Shown here in pieces: positions 1 to 9,100 of a DNA stretch of 64,000 nt (positions within the stretch are counted from its first letter, which is position 1; the number at the start of each line of letters is the position of its first letter). The DNA lies in contig CAVVHG010000013.1 in the NCBI GenBank assembly GCA_963747985.1, positions 62,001-126,000 on the forward strand, read 5' to 3'. The notes beneath the pieces were generated by a model. It ran no database searches. It worked only from the letters and a program-made list of their open reading frames with translations, and had not been told where the DNA came from. Source of the DNA: JACADW01 sp963747985 (GTDB lineage: Bacteria > Acidobacteriota > UBA6911). A program made the translations under genes and the position numbers.

Positions 1-356
1 CACACCTCGAGATGATCGTTCTTCGCGATGACGATGACATCGCCGAAAATCTGCGCATCTTCCCTGAGAGCCTGGGGGATGAGGATCCTTCCCTGCGGAT
101 CCATTTGAGCCAGGATGCCGTAGAAACTCGTGAATTTCTGCAGCTTGATCTTGGCCGGGTCCATCCTCGGCGGTTCCTGAAACTTCTGGGCGATTCTCTC
201 CCATACCGGGATCGGGTAGATCTGAGCACACCTTCCGTCGTCGCTCGTCACGAAGAAGGTATTGTCATCTGTGTCCGGGAGGTCGCGGCGGAACTTGGCC
301 GGTATTTTCAGGCGGAATTTCTCATCGATCTTCGCGGGATAACTTCCCCACAACAT
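1..356 (-). CDS. mraZ: MraZ transcriptional regulator (partial, 3' end outside window)
   Basis: Reading the minus strand from ATG at 356 gives a protein that begins MLWGSYPAKIDEKFRLKIPA and continues in frame to the window edge, 118 codons in all. This is the AbrB/SpoVT-like double-fold of MraZ, with the typical phrases KIDEKFRLKIPAKFR, FFVTSDDG and MDPQGRILIPQALRE. MraZ is a DNA-binding regulator and normally the first gene of the division and cell wall (dcw) cluster, so mraW, ftsI and mur genes are expected beyond position 1. About 25 residues of the usual 143 are missing because of the window edge. It is divergent from ychF, and a clear MraZ box lies 82 bases upstream. Identification is firm. 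Confidence 0.93.
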   Translation of the reverse strand, partial: MLWGSYPAKIDEKFRLKIPAKFRRDLPDTDDNTFFVTSDDGRCAQIYPIPVWERIAQKFQEPPRMDPAKIKLQKFTSFYGILAQMDPQGRILIPQALREDAQIFGDVIVIAKNDHLEV

Positions 357-437
357 ACGCGACCTGCTTCAAAACTGATGACTAACTGGAAACGCCAAAA
401 AAAGGGATTCAAGCGTGGTAATTGTGGCCCTCATGCT

Positions 438-461
438 CCACTTTGGACCACTTTCGACCAC
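438..461 (-). promoter_or_regulatory. MraZ box: three GTGG repeats at 10-base spacing
   Basis: On the minus strand the tetramer GTGG occurs three times exactly 10 bases apart (plus-strand CCAC at 438, 448 and 458), with AAAGTGG in two of the copies. MraZ of other bacteria binds direct repeats of a GTGG/TGGG core, one helical turn apart, in its own promoter. The position upstream of mraZ fits autoregulation of the dcw cluster. Binding is inferred, the repeat is directly visible. Confidence 0.75.
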
Positions 462-619
462 GCGCTGAGAATAGGACCATCAAAACAGCCTGTCAAGACA
501 ATCTTGCAACTATTTCTGGTTGTCCCTGACGTGCTGTGCGCACATGGAGTTACGGTTTTTCTCCTTGCCCTGTACTACTCTGCGGTAGGATGATTCGGCT
601 CGGGGGAGGGAAAAGCGGC

Positions 620-1729
620 ATGCGGGTCGGAATCGTAGGGCTTCCGCTGGTAGGGAAGACCACCATTTTCAATCTGCTCACGCACGGACATGTGGAGACT
701 TCTGCCTGGGGAGCGAGGGCCGAAGCTCACATCGGAGCGGCTCATGTTCCGGATTCGAAACTGGACCGTTTGGCAGATGTGTTCCAGCCCGAGCGGAAAA
801 CGCATGCGACAGTCGAATACGTTGACTTGCCCGGACTGGCGCGAGGTGAAGGCAAGGCCGCTCTCGAGGGGCAGCCGAAGGAGATGGGTGCCTATCTCAC
901 GAACCTGAAGAACGTCGAGGCTCTCCTGCATGTCGTGCGGGCCTTCGAAGATCCCGCCGTGCCGCATTCCGAGGGATCGATCGACCCGGCCCGGGACATA
1001 GCCTTGTTCGAGCTCGAGATGATGTTCTCGGACCTGGCTATCGTCGAGAAGCGGCTGGAGCGGCTGGCGAAGGACCTCAAGAAAGCCCGGTCGGCGGAAC
1101 TCGAGACGGAGAACAGTGTTCTCGAACGTTTCAAAGCACTGCTGGAGAGCGAGAAGCCCTTGCGCGAGCTGACCCTCACGCCTGAAGAGGAAAAACGGAT
1201 CCGGGGCTTCACTTTCCTGTCGGCAAAACCCATCCTCCATGTGATCAACCTGGGTGACGCAGACGCGGCCCGGATCCCGCACGTCGTGGAGCGCTGCGGG
1301 CTGGCCCGGTTTGTTTCGGAGCACCGGTCTGCGGTCACGGCGGTTTGCGGCAAGATAGAGGCGGAAATCGAGTCGCTGCCCGATGACGATGCGGCGGCAT
1401 TCATGTCTGACCTCGGACTGTCGGAAAGCGGCTTGACGCGGATCATTCACGAATCTTACGCTTTGCTCGGGCTCATTTCCTTCTACACGGTCGGCGAACC
1501 TGAAGCGAGGGCCTGGTCTGTACCGAGAAACTCAACGGCCGTGCAGGCCGCGGGGGCGATCCACACCGACTTCGAGCGCGGTTTCATCAAGGCCGAAGTC
1601 GTTGCCTACGAGCAGATGATCGAGGCGGGGTCCTACGCTGCTGCAAGGAGCAAGGGTGTCCTCAGGCTCGAGGGCAAGGACTACGTCATCCAGGAAGGTG
1701 ATGTCATACTTTTCCGGTTCAACGTCTGA
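620..1729 (+). CDS. ychF: YchF/OLA1-type redox-regulated ATPase of the Obg family
   Basis: A 369-residue protein starting MRVGIVGLPLVGKTT at ATG 620; the open frame extends 28 codons further upstream but that extension is unlike the family, so the internal ATG is chosen. The P-loop (residues 7-15) reads GLPLVGKTT where most homologues have GLPNVGKST. DLPGLARGEGKA supplies the switch/G3 region, and HVINLGDAD replaces the usual NKxD, consistent with the ATP preference of YchF. The QPKEMGAYLTNLKNVEALLHVVRAFED stretch is split as the family hallmark (QP..MG..NL..V..L..VVR.F.D). The C-terminal ~85 residues are a TGS domain. YchF associates with ribosomes and affects stress responses. It is divergent from mraZ. 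Confidence 0.92.
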   Translation: MRVGIVGLPLVGKTTIFNLLTHGHVETSAWGARAEAHIGAAHVPDSKLDRLADVFQPERKTHATVEYVDLPGLARGEGKAALEGQPKEMGAYLTNLKNVEALLHVVRAFEDPAVPHSEGSIDPARDIALFELEMMFSDLAIVEKRLERLAKDLKKARSAELETENSVLERFKALLESEKPLRELTLTPEEEKRIRGFTFLSAKPILHVINLGDADAARIPHVVERCGLARFVSEHRSAVTAVCGKIEAEIESLPDDDAAAFMSDLGLSESGLTRIIHESYALLGLISFYTVGEPEARAWSVPRNSTAVQAAGAIHTDFERGFIKAEVVAYEQMIEAGSYAAARSKGVLRLEGKDYVIQEGDVILFRFNV

Positions 1730-1731
1730 TG

Positions 1732-1775
1732 ATGCGGGCGGACGCTCGGGCCCAGGCCCGGTCGCTCCGCCGCAT
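1732..1775 (+). terminator. Strong GC hairpin after ychF (possible terminator/attenuator)
   Basis: Three bases after the ychF stop, ATGCGG at 1732 pairs with CCGCAT ending at 1775, and the inner CGGA, GC and CGGGC segments also pair around a CAG loop, giving a nearly continuous stem of about 18 pairs with small bulges. No T-tract follows, so a classical intrinsic terminator is uncertain. It separates ychF from the ZIP transporter gene. Confidence 0.4.
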
Positions 1776-1786
1776 GGGCGGGACTC

Positions 1787-2524
1787 ATGGAAGGAAGACT
1801 GCCGATCCTGATACTGCTCGGCCTGACGGCTTCGCTGGCGAATATCTGCGGCGGCTGGATCGTTTCCTCGCAGCCGCGCTTCCGGCACACCGCCCTGAAC
1901 ACCTTCATCTCGCTGGGTGCGGGCTTCATGCTGGCGGCGGCGATCCTGGAGGTCATTCCCAGGAGCCTCGCGCTCAGCAAGCTGGCCGGACCGGCGATCC
2001 TCGGCGGGTATCTGTTTGTCCACCTGGTGGAGCACACCATCGCCTCCCACTTTCACTTCGGGGAGGAGACGCACGCGGAAGAGATCTTCGGTGCACGCGC
2101 CGCGTGGTCGGCGCTTGCGGGCCTGGCGTTGCACGCGTTTTTCGACGGCGCGCTGATCGCCGCCGGGTTCTGGGTGTCGATGCAACTCGGCATCCTGCTC
2201 TTTCTCGCCATCTTCCTGCACAAGATCCCGGAGGGATTCACTGCTGCCAGTATCATGCGCGCCTCGGGGCGAAGCGGCGCCGCCGTCGTCGGTGCGGCGG
2301 CGGCGATCAGCATCAGCACGCTTGCCGGGGTCGTGAGCATCGCCTGGAGCTACGGGCTCGTGCAGACCGCGTTGCCTTTCAGTGCCGGAGTCACGCTGTA
2401 CGTCGCCGCTTCGGACCTGATACCGGAGGTAAACAAGGAGAAAGGCATCAAGGTATCCGTGGGAGTGTTTCTCGGGGTTGTGCTCTTTCTGGTATCGGAG
2501 TTCCTCCTTGGGATGTTCCTCTGA
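1787..2524 (+). CDS. ZIP-family divalent metal transporter
   Basis: A 245-residue integral membrane protein with about eight hydrophobic segments. The metal-pathway residues of ZIP proteins are visible: HLVEH and HFHFGEE around residues 73-90, HAFFDGALIA (about 113-122) as the helix 4 motif, and HKIPEGFTAA (about 145-154) as the helix 5 HxxPEG motif. A short His-rich loop lies between helices 3 and 4. The expected role is import of zinc, iron or related cations across the inner membrane; the exact metal cannot be read. The start ATG at 1787 is 57 bases after the ychF stop and follows a GGGCGGGA stretch that may act as the ribosome site. Confidence 0.85.
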   Translation: MEGRLPILILLGLTASLANICGGWIVSSQPRFRHTALNTFISLGAGFMLAAAILEVIPRSLALSKLAGPAILGGYLFVHLVEHTIASHFHFGEETHAEEIFGARAAWSALAGLALHAFFDGALIAAGFWVSMQLGILLFLAIFLHKIPEGFTAASIMRASGRSGAAVVGAAAAISISTLAGVVSIAWSYGLVQTALPFSAGVTLYVAASDLIPEVNKEKGIKVSVGVFLGVVLFLVSEFLLGMFL

Positions 2525-2668
2525 TCCGGCGCCGGAAACGAAGAGCCGGGCCCTGCCACCGCGGCATGCGAGTCGCTCCGGGCCTGCCCCGGGCGGCGTA
2601 TGGTATGCTGTGACCGTCCTTTCTGATGCGCGAACCGTAATCGAGGGACTGGGTGGTCCGGAAGGTCC

Positions 2669-5428
2669 ATGCAATTAGTACCGATCTCCTTCGGCGCATT
2701 ATTCCTCCTGCTGATGCCCCTGCCCGAGCCCGCCGCATCGTTTCAGACGCCTGCCGCAACTGAGGCTGCGCTGTTCGGCGCCGTGATCCGCTCCGTGGAG
2801 TATTCAGCGGACGCGCCTCTGGACCGCGCCGACTACGACAGCCTGATCGGCCTGAAACCGGGCGACAGGTTGACCCGGACCGGGGTCAAGAATGCCATCC
2901 AGGCGCTATACGGCACCGAACTCTTTGCCTCGATAGTTGTTGAGGCGGAGCGGGCTGAAGATGGCGTCCGTGTCACTTTCCTCCTGCGTCACGCCTACTT
3001 CTTCAACCAGTTCGAGGTCGAAGGTGATCTCGATCTGGAGGGGCGCTCCCTCACCGAGGTCCTCCGGCTCCCCGTGGGAGACCGTTACACTCTGGAGAAA
3101 CTCGAGGAGGCGCAACAGGCCGTTGCACGCATGGTCGAGGAAAGGGGTTACTACCTTGCGCACATCGAAACTCGAACCGAAGTCAACCGTGTGACGTTCC
3201 GGATCGATACGGTATTCGCGATGAAGACCGGCGAGCAGGCGGTGCTGGGATCTTTCGAGATACAGGGTGTGCCGGATGCGGAGATCATTCCGATCCGCAA
3301 GAGGCTGAAGCTCCGGGAGGGGAAAGGATACAGTCATCGGAAGGTGGCGGGTCTCCTCGAGGGGCTGAAGAAGTACCTCGTCGAACGCGGGTATCTTGCG
3401 GCGACTCCCGAAATCGGCGAGATCTTCGATCGCGCTCAAAACAGCGTCGCGCTGACGCTCAGCTTCAAGAACTTCGGCAGGGTCCGTGTCGCGCTCGAGG
3501 GTTTCAAGGTTCCGAAGAACGAGTGGTCGCGGCTCCTGCCCGTGCTTTCCGGAGAGGGCCTCGATCCTGAGCTCTTGGAGGAAGGGAGGAGGAATCTCAA
3601 GGAGTATCTCGAGGAGCGCGGCTATTCGGAAGCAGAGGTGAGGTACGACGAGGAGAAGGAGGACTCGGGCGTTCTGGTTATTCGCTACACGGTCACAGCC
3701 GGGCCGCGCGTGAGCGTGGCGTATGTTCATTTCCGCGGTAACAGCGCCCTCTCGACGGCGGACGTTCGCGGGGCGATCCAGGTCAAGGCTCAGGAGTTCC
3801 TCCAGAAGTCGGTCTACAGTATCGGCCGCCTCGACGCAGACGTGGAATCCCTGAAGAACCTCTACCATGCAAAGGGATACTCGGAGGCGGAGGTGATACC
3901 TCTGCTGGAGCCGCTCGAAAACGGCCGGAAGCTCGGCATCACGTTTGAGATCACCGAGGGAAACCTGGAGCTCACCGGCCCGGTCACTGTCACCGGCAAC
4001 CATGTGCTTGCCAGCGAGTCCCTGCTGTCGAAGATCAGGCTGCGTCCCGGGGCGCCATTTTCGACCATGCTCGCCGAGCAGGATCGCCTGGTTCTCCTCG
4101 CCGCCTGCAACGATGCCGGGTTTCTCCGCGCAAGGGTCACCTACAGGCTCGGCGAACCCGGCGCTGCGCGCGTTCATCCGGTAGAGTTCGTGGTCAGGGA
4201 GGGCACGCCGACGCGTGTGGATAAGATCCTCGTGCTCGGTAACGATCGCACACGCACACACCTGATCGAAGAAAAGGTGGCCCTCAACGAGGGTGACCCG
4301 ATGAGCATGGCGAAAATGCTCAAGACGCAGCAGGCAGTTTCGGATCTGGGGGTATTCGACAACGTCCAGGTCGCGCCGGAAGTGCCGGAAAGCGCCGCAC
4401 CGCATCAGAACCTGGTGGTACGGGTCACCGAGTCGCGGAGATTCAATCTCCGGTACGGGCTTGGTTACGACACGAAAGAGAAGGTGCGCGGCATCCTCGA
4501 ATTGAGCGACCTCAATATTTTCGGGCGTGCCAGGCGGGCGGACCTGCGTCTCCGCGCCAGTATGATCGGGCAGGCGGCGATCCTCACGTTCCAGCAGTCC
4601 CAGATGCAATTCCTCCCCGTAAACTCCTACCTCTCCTTCAGCGCGCTCCAGCAGCAGGAAGTAAGCTTCAACCAGACCAAGTATGCTGCTTCCTATCAGT
4701 TCAGCAAACCGATCAACAATCACAGCTGGGGCCTGCTGCGCGTAAACTACCGGAATGTACGCGTCTATGATCTGGAGGTGTCTGCAATCCTTGCGAGGGA
4801 GGACTCTCCGCGCAATCTCACGACCATTTCTGCCATCTATATCAATGATACAAGGGACAACTATGTGGATGCCGAGAAGGGGTTCTTCACCTCCACGAGT
4901 TTCGGCGTCACGCCGCGGTGGCTCGGCAGCAACAACTTCATTTCTCTCTATTCGCAAAACAGCTACAACCGGATGCTCCCGGCGGGAGTAGGCATGGTCT
5001 TGGCTCTTCGAGTCGGGCTCGCATGGCCCTACGGGCGGGACACCAGCATTCCGATCAGCGAGCGGTACTTCTCCGGCGGCGCCTCGAGCCTTCGCGGTTT
5101 CAAGACCGACACAGCCGGCCCTGTCGATCCGGGTACGGGGCAGCCAACGGGCGGCAACGCGCTCGTCGTCGGGAATTTCGAGCTCCGTTTCCCCCTGATC
5201 AAGCCGATCAGCCTGGCCTGGTTCTACGACACAGGAAACGTGTTCGCAACCGTGAATACCGTACGACTCTCAGCCTTCAGTCACACGTCGGGTCTGGGCA
5301 TCAGGGTGAAAACGCCCCTCGGGCCCCTTCGACTGGATTACGGGTATAACCTGAATCTGCCGGACTACTTGAAGGGCTTCGGCTACAAGCCAAACCAATG
5401 GTTCATTACGATCGGGCCGTTATTCTGA
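2669..5428 (+). CDS. BamA/TamA-family outer membrane assembly protein with about seven POTRA units
   Basis: A 919-residue Omp85 protein with an N-terminal signal peptide (MQLVPISFGALFLLLMPLPE). I count seven POTRA-like repeats starting near residues 36, 107, 190, 270, 347, 432 and 514, each with the pattern of a beta strand, a glycine-rich turn and a helix ending in ..L...L...GY. The C-terminal ~335 residues (from VRVTESRRFNLRYGLGYD) are the beta barrel. The barrel contains GGASSLRGF near residue 808, the conserved lid-loop RGF motif. The protein ends in phenylalanine, the usual last residue of barrel proteins. It sits directly before a SurA-like chaperone and TamB, so it may be the TamA partner or a BamA paralogue. 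E. coli BamA has five POTRA domains and TamA three. Confidence 0.88.
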   Translation: MQLVPISFGALFLLLMPLPEPAASFQTPAATEAALFGAVIRSVEYSADAPLDRADYDSLIGLKPGDRLTRTGVKNAIQALYGTELFASIVVEAERAEDGVRVTFLLRHAYFFNQFEVEGDLDLEGRSLTEVLRLPVGDRYTLEKLEEAQQAVARMVEERGYYLAHIETRTEVNRVTFRIDTVFAMKTGEQAVLGSFEIQGVPDAEIIPIRKRLKLREGKGYSHRKVAGLLEGLKKYLVERGYLAATPEIGEIFDRAQNSVALTLSFKNFGRVRVALEGFKVPKNEWSRLLPVLSGEGLDPELLEEGRRNLKEYLEERGYSEAEVRYDEEKEDSGVLVIRYTVTAGPRVSVAYVHFRGNSALSTADVRGAIQVKAQEFLQKSVYSIGRLDADVESLKNLYHAKGYSEAEVIPLLEPLENGRKLGITFEITEGNLELTGPVTVTGNHVLASESLLSKIRLRPGAPFSTMLAEQDRLVLLAACNDAGFLRARVTYRLGEPGAARVHPVEFVVREGTPTRVDKILVLGNDRTRTHLIEEKVALNEGDPMSMAKMLKTQQAVSDLGVFDNVQVAPEVPESAAPHQNLVVRVTESRRFNLRYGLGYDTKEKVRGILELSDLNIFGRARRADLRLRASMIGQAAILTFQQSQMQFLPVNSYLSFSALQQQEVSFNQTKYAASYQFSKPINNHSWGLLRVNYRNVRVYDLEVSAILAREDSPRNLTTISAIYINDTRDNYVDAEKGFFTSTSFGVTPRWLGSNNFISLYSQNSYNRMLPAGVGMVLALRVGLAWPYGRDTSIPISERYFSGGASSLRGFKTDTAGPVDPGTGQPTGGNALVVGNFELRFPLIKPISLAWFYDTGNVFATVNTVRLSAFSHTSGLGIRVKTPLGPLRLDYGYNLNLPDYLKGFGYKPNQWFITIGPLF

Positions 5429-5440
5429 AGAGGGAGAATC

Positions 5441-6115
5441 TTGCATAAGCTTCGGCACGCTCTGACGGTTTTCATCCTGCTGCAGATGCCGGGCGTCAGC
5501 CGGGCGGCGGAGGAGATCGACCGGCTTCTGGCGGCCGTAAACGGCAAGGTTGTCACAGAAGGAGATCTGCGGCTGGCGAGAAATCTCAACGTCCTCGTCG
5601 GCTTCGGCAGGACGGCCCAGCCGGGCTCGCGCGCCGAAGAAATCGAACAGCTGATCAACCGGGAACTCCTCCGGCAGGAACTGGAGCACTTTCCGCTCCA
5701 GCCCGAGGACCAGAGCCGTGCTGATCAGAGACTCGAGGAACTGAAGCAGGGTTACGCCGAGATCGGAGGCATCACATACGTCCTGCGCGGCCTGGGGCTG
5801 CAGGAACCGGAGATCGAAGCCTACCTGGAGCTGCAGGTCTCGATGCTGCGGTTCATCGACTTGCGTTTTCGACCCTTTGTGAGCGCCACACCTGCCGAGA
5901 TCGAGGAGTACTACCGGACGCAGCTGGTACCGAAGCTGCGTGCTTCCGGTTCCCGGATCCCTCCGCTGGAGGAGGTATCCAGGCAGATCGAGGGTCTTTT
6001 AATCGACAACAAGGTGAGCCGGATGATGGACGATTGGATCCAGACCCTGCGCGAGCATTCGGAAATAGAGCTTTTCGACGAGAAGCGCCTGATCCCGCAG
6101 GAGGCCGCGCGATGA
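5441..6115 (+). CDS. SurA N-terminal-domain-like periplasmic chaperone
   Basis: A 224-residue protein beginning at TTG 5441 behind a GGGAGAAT ribosome site, 12 bases after the bamA-like gene. It has a signal peptide (MHKLRHALTVFILLQMPGVSRAAEE) followed by DRLLAAVNGKVVTEGDLRLA, the phrase typical of SurA/PrsA N-terminal helical chaperone domains, and helical segments to the C-terminus. No complete parvulin (rotamase) domain is seen. It is therefore probably a holdase for unfolded outer membrane proteins rather than an isomerase. Its stop overlaps the tamB start (ATGA), which indicates translational coupling with both neighbours of the outer-membrane assembly system. Confidence 0.75.
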   Translation: MHKLRHALTVFILLQMPGVSRAAEEIDRLLAAVNGKVVTEGDLRLARNLNVLVGFGRTAQPGSRAEEIEQLINRELLRQELEHFPLQPEDQSRADQRLEELKQGYAEIGGITYVLRGLGLQEPEIEAYLELQVSMLRFIDLRFRPFVSATPAEIEEYYRTQLVPKLRASGSRIPPLEEVSRQIEGLLIDNKVSRMMDDWIQTLREHSEIELFDEKRLIPQEAAR

Positions 6116-9100
6116 AGATACGCTGGAGAGTGATCCGGTGGCTTTGCGTCGTGTTGCTGATGGCGTTGATTGCCGCTCTGGGCTCGCTGGTCTGGTATCT
6201 GCAGAGCGACGCCTTCCAGGCACTTGCGCGAGCGGAGATCGTTAATCGCTTGCAGGGCGCCACCGGTATGGACGTCGGCCTCGAGCAGCTCCGGATTGAC
6301 ATCCTGAATCGGAAATTCCTGGTGCGAGGTTTCACGATGAATCCGCGCCAGGGCAAAGAGGGGACCTTCCGGCTCAGCCTGGATGAGGCGACAGGCAGGT
6401 TCCACCTCGGGGTCCTGATCCGGATGAAACCGCACATCTCGGAGTTGGTCCTGGTGCGCCCGCACATCTGGCTCGTGAGCGGAGCAGGATCCTCCACGTG
6501 GCGGCCCGACGCCTTTCTGAAGGTCTTCAAGCGTTCCTTGGATCTGGCGATCGGCAAGGCGGTTGTCAGGGACGGCTCGCTCGAAGTGAATAACCGGCGC
6601 ATCCCCTTTACGGTCGACCTCGAAGACCTGGTGTGCAACATCACTTACCTTCGATCTCTGGATAACTACGAAGTCAGGCTTGGCTATCGGAATGGCCGGT
6701 TTGACTTTGCCGGACGCCAGATCTGGTACGACCTGGACTCGGAGCTGAGGGCGGGCCTTGGCGGCTTGGAGTTCAAATCGATCCGCATCCGGCACGACGG
6801 GAGTGTTCTGACCGGCGAGGGGTCGCTGCGGGACTGGGAGTCGCCCGTGCTGACGCTCGAGATGCGCGGCCCCCTCGCGGGCCAGGACCTTTCGCTCGCG
6901 GACGAAGCGCTGAACGAAGCCCGCGGGACGGCCCAGGCTAACCTCCGGCTCAAATGGGACCACGAAGGTTTTCGGATGACGGGCGAATTCACGGCTGCGG
7001 AAGCGGAATACCGTTCGGTCCGATTGTCCGGCCTGCGCGGCGCGTTCGAGATCCGTGACGAAGTGTTGCAGCTGCGCGACGTGGCGGTCGGCATAGGAAG
7101 CGGCAGCGTGAAATTCGATGGCGTATTGCAGCTCGCGAGCCGGAACCCCGCTCCTCACCGGGCTCGGATTTCCGCCACCGGCGTGCCTCTCCGCGATGCC
7201 GCAGCCATTCTCAGGCTCCCGGAAATCGCCTTCGAGAATGCGGCCGATGCCGACGCGACCGTCGCATGGCGCCACGGTTCGCGGGACCTTTCGTTCCACG
7301 CGACAACCAGGCTACATGGTCTTCCACTGACCCAGCCGGGGCCCAGCAGGAGGCTGGCGCTCGATGGCACTGCGGATATCAGCTACGAAAAGGGGGTCTG
7401 GAGTATCTCGAACGCCAGCCTTCAGTCGCCATTCACTACAGTGACTGCGTCGAGTGCAGGTGACTCGGACTTCCGCATTCACATGGCTACCAGCCGCATC
7501 GCCGAACCCATGAGTCTGTTGCAGGCCCTCTCCTCCGAAATCGCGAGCCTGGTCAGAGAAGAGCCGGAGATCATGGAATCAACCGGCACCTTCTCTGTCG
7601 ACGGGATGGTTCATCTCTCGCGTGAGACCTCCGCCACGTTCACGGGGAGGCTCGCGGTTCAGGACGGGCGGTGGAGATCCTATCGTGCAGACAGCCTGGT
7701 TGCGGAAACCTCCTGGGACGGTAAGGCGCTGGAGTTGAAATCTCTCAAGGGACAGCTCGCAGGACAGTCAATAGACGGGGACCTGGAGCTGAGAAGGCCG
7801 GAATCCGAGGGCGGAGGCTACCACCTCGCGTTCCAGGGTGCGGTGAAACGATTGTCCATCAGTTCTCTCAGGGAGTTCGGCCTGGACCTCAGCCCGGACG
7901 TTGCCGGCATACTCAGCCTCGAGGGAGCAGTCGCCTATGACGGAGCTGTTTGGACAGGCCGCGGCACGCTCGAGGTTGCGGATCTTGTCCTCGGCAAAGA
8001 GAAGTTCGACAGTGTACGCTGCCGGGCCCGGCTCAACCAGGATCGCCTGGATATCATGGAAGCGGTTTTGCTCCGGGGATCCGCTGAGGCACACATCCAG
8101 GGGAATATCACCCGCCGCGATCGCGCAATGAAGCTTGCCCTGAGGCTGGAGGGGCTGTCACTCAACGAGATCCCGGGGCTGACCGAGTCCGGCGTACCCA
8201 TAGCGGGAAGCATCTCCGCGGCAGGATTTGTTGCGGGGACCTTCCAGGAACCGGCTTTCGACGGGACGTTCGAGTTGAAAGGCCTCCAGTACGCCGCGCT
8301 GGATTTGGGGGGAGGTTCAGGGACTCTCAAGCTCGCCGCCGGGACTCTCGAAGCCACGGCCGCCACTCGGTCGGAGTTGGGCAGGCTCGAGGGCAGGGCG
8401 CGCCTTTCGACCGGGCCCGGCTTTGCCGGCACGGCCTCGCTTGACTTTCGCGATTGGAACATCCAGAAACTCGCTCCGCCGGAGACTCCGCGTCTCCTGA
8501 GCGATTTGAGCACGGCGCTGCAGGGCAAGCTCGAGATCGAGGGTAGATTCGCCGAACCGTCGTCGCTGGTTCTGCGCGGTGAGTTGGACGGTGCCCGGCT
8601 CAAGATCCGCGGTTATGACCTGCACAACCAGGGCAAGATCCGATTTTCCATGGCGGGCCAGAAGTTGCACCTGGACGAGGCGAAGTTCGTCGGGGAGGGA
8701 ACCGACCTGACGCTCAGCGGTGATGTCCCACCGCCTTCCGCACAGGGACTGAACCTCAAGCTCACCGGCAACGTGAACCTCAAGATCGCGGACCGCCTGG
8801 TGGAGAGGCTCCGCGTCGCGGGCTCCACGCAGCTCGATGTGAGAGCGTCGGGGACGCTGCGCAATCCGGAGGTGATAGGACAGGCCAATCTTGTCGGCGC
8901 CCAGTTTGACTACAGCGACGTGCCCTTTGGCCTTTCCGGAGTCGAGGGGAAGCTCGTGTTTTCGCGAGACGCGGTGCGGCTGGAAAGCGTCCGTGGCAGG
9001 ATGGCAACCGGGACGTTCGTTGTATCCGGAGCTGCTGAGCACAAGACGGGCGAGATCCGCTCGTTCAACCTGCAAATCAACGTCAGGAAGGCGCGAATCC

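Noticed and set aside
12..593. A 193-residue plus-strand frame at the window start
   Set aside because: It is the antisense of mraZ and continues over its operator; the minus-strand reading gives a clear MraZ.
1532..2674. Long minus-strand frame (380 residues)
   Set aside because: It runs antisense to the end of ychF and the ZIP transporter gene, and is Arg/Pro-rich low-complexity, as expected from GC-rich shadow frames.
2906..4957. Minus-strand frame of 683 residues
   Set aside because: Antisense to the bamA-like gene; no domain resemblance and shadow-like composition.
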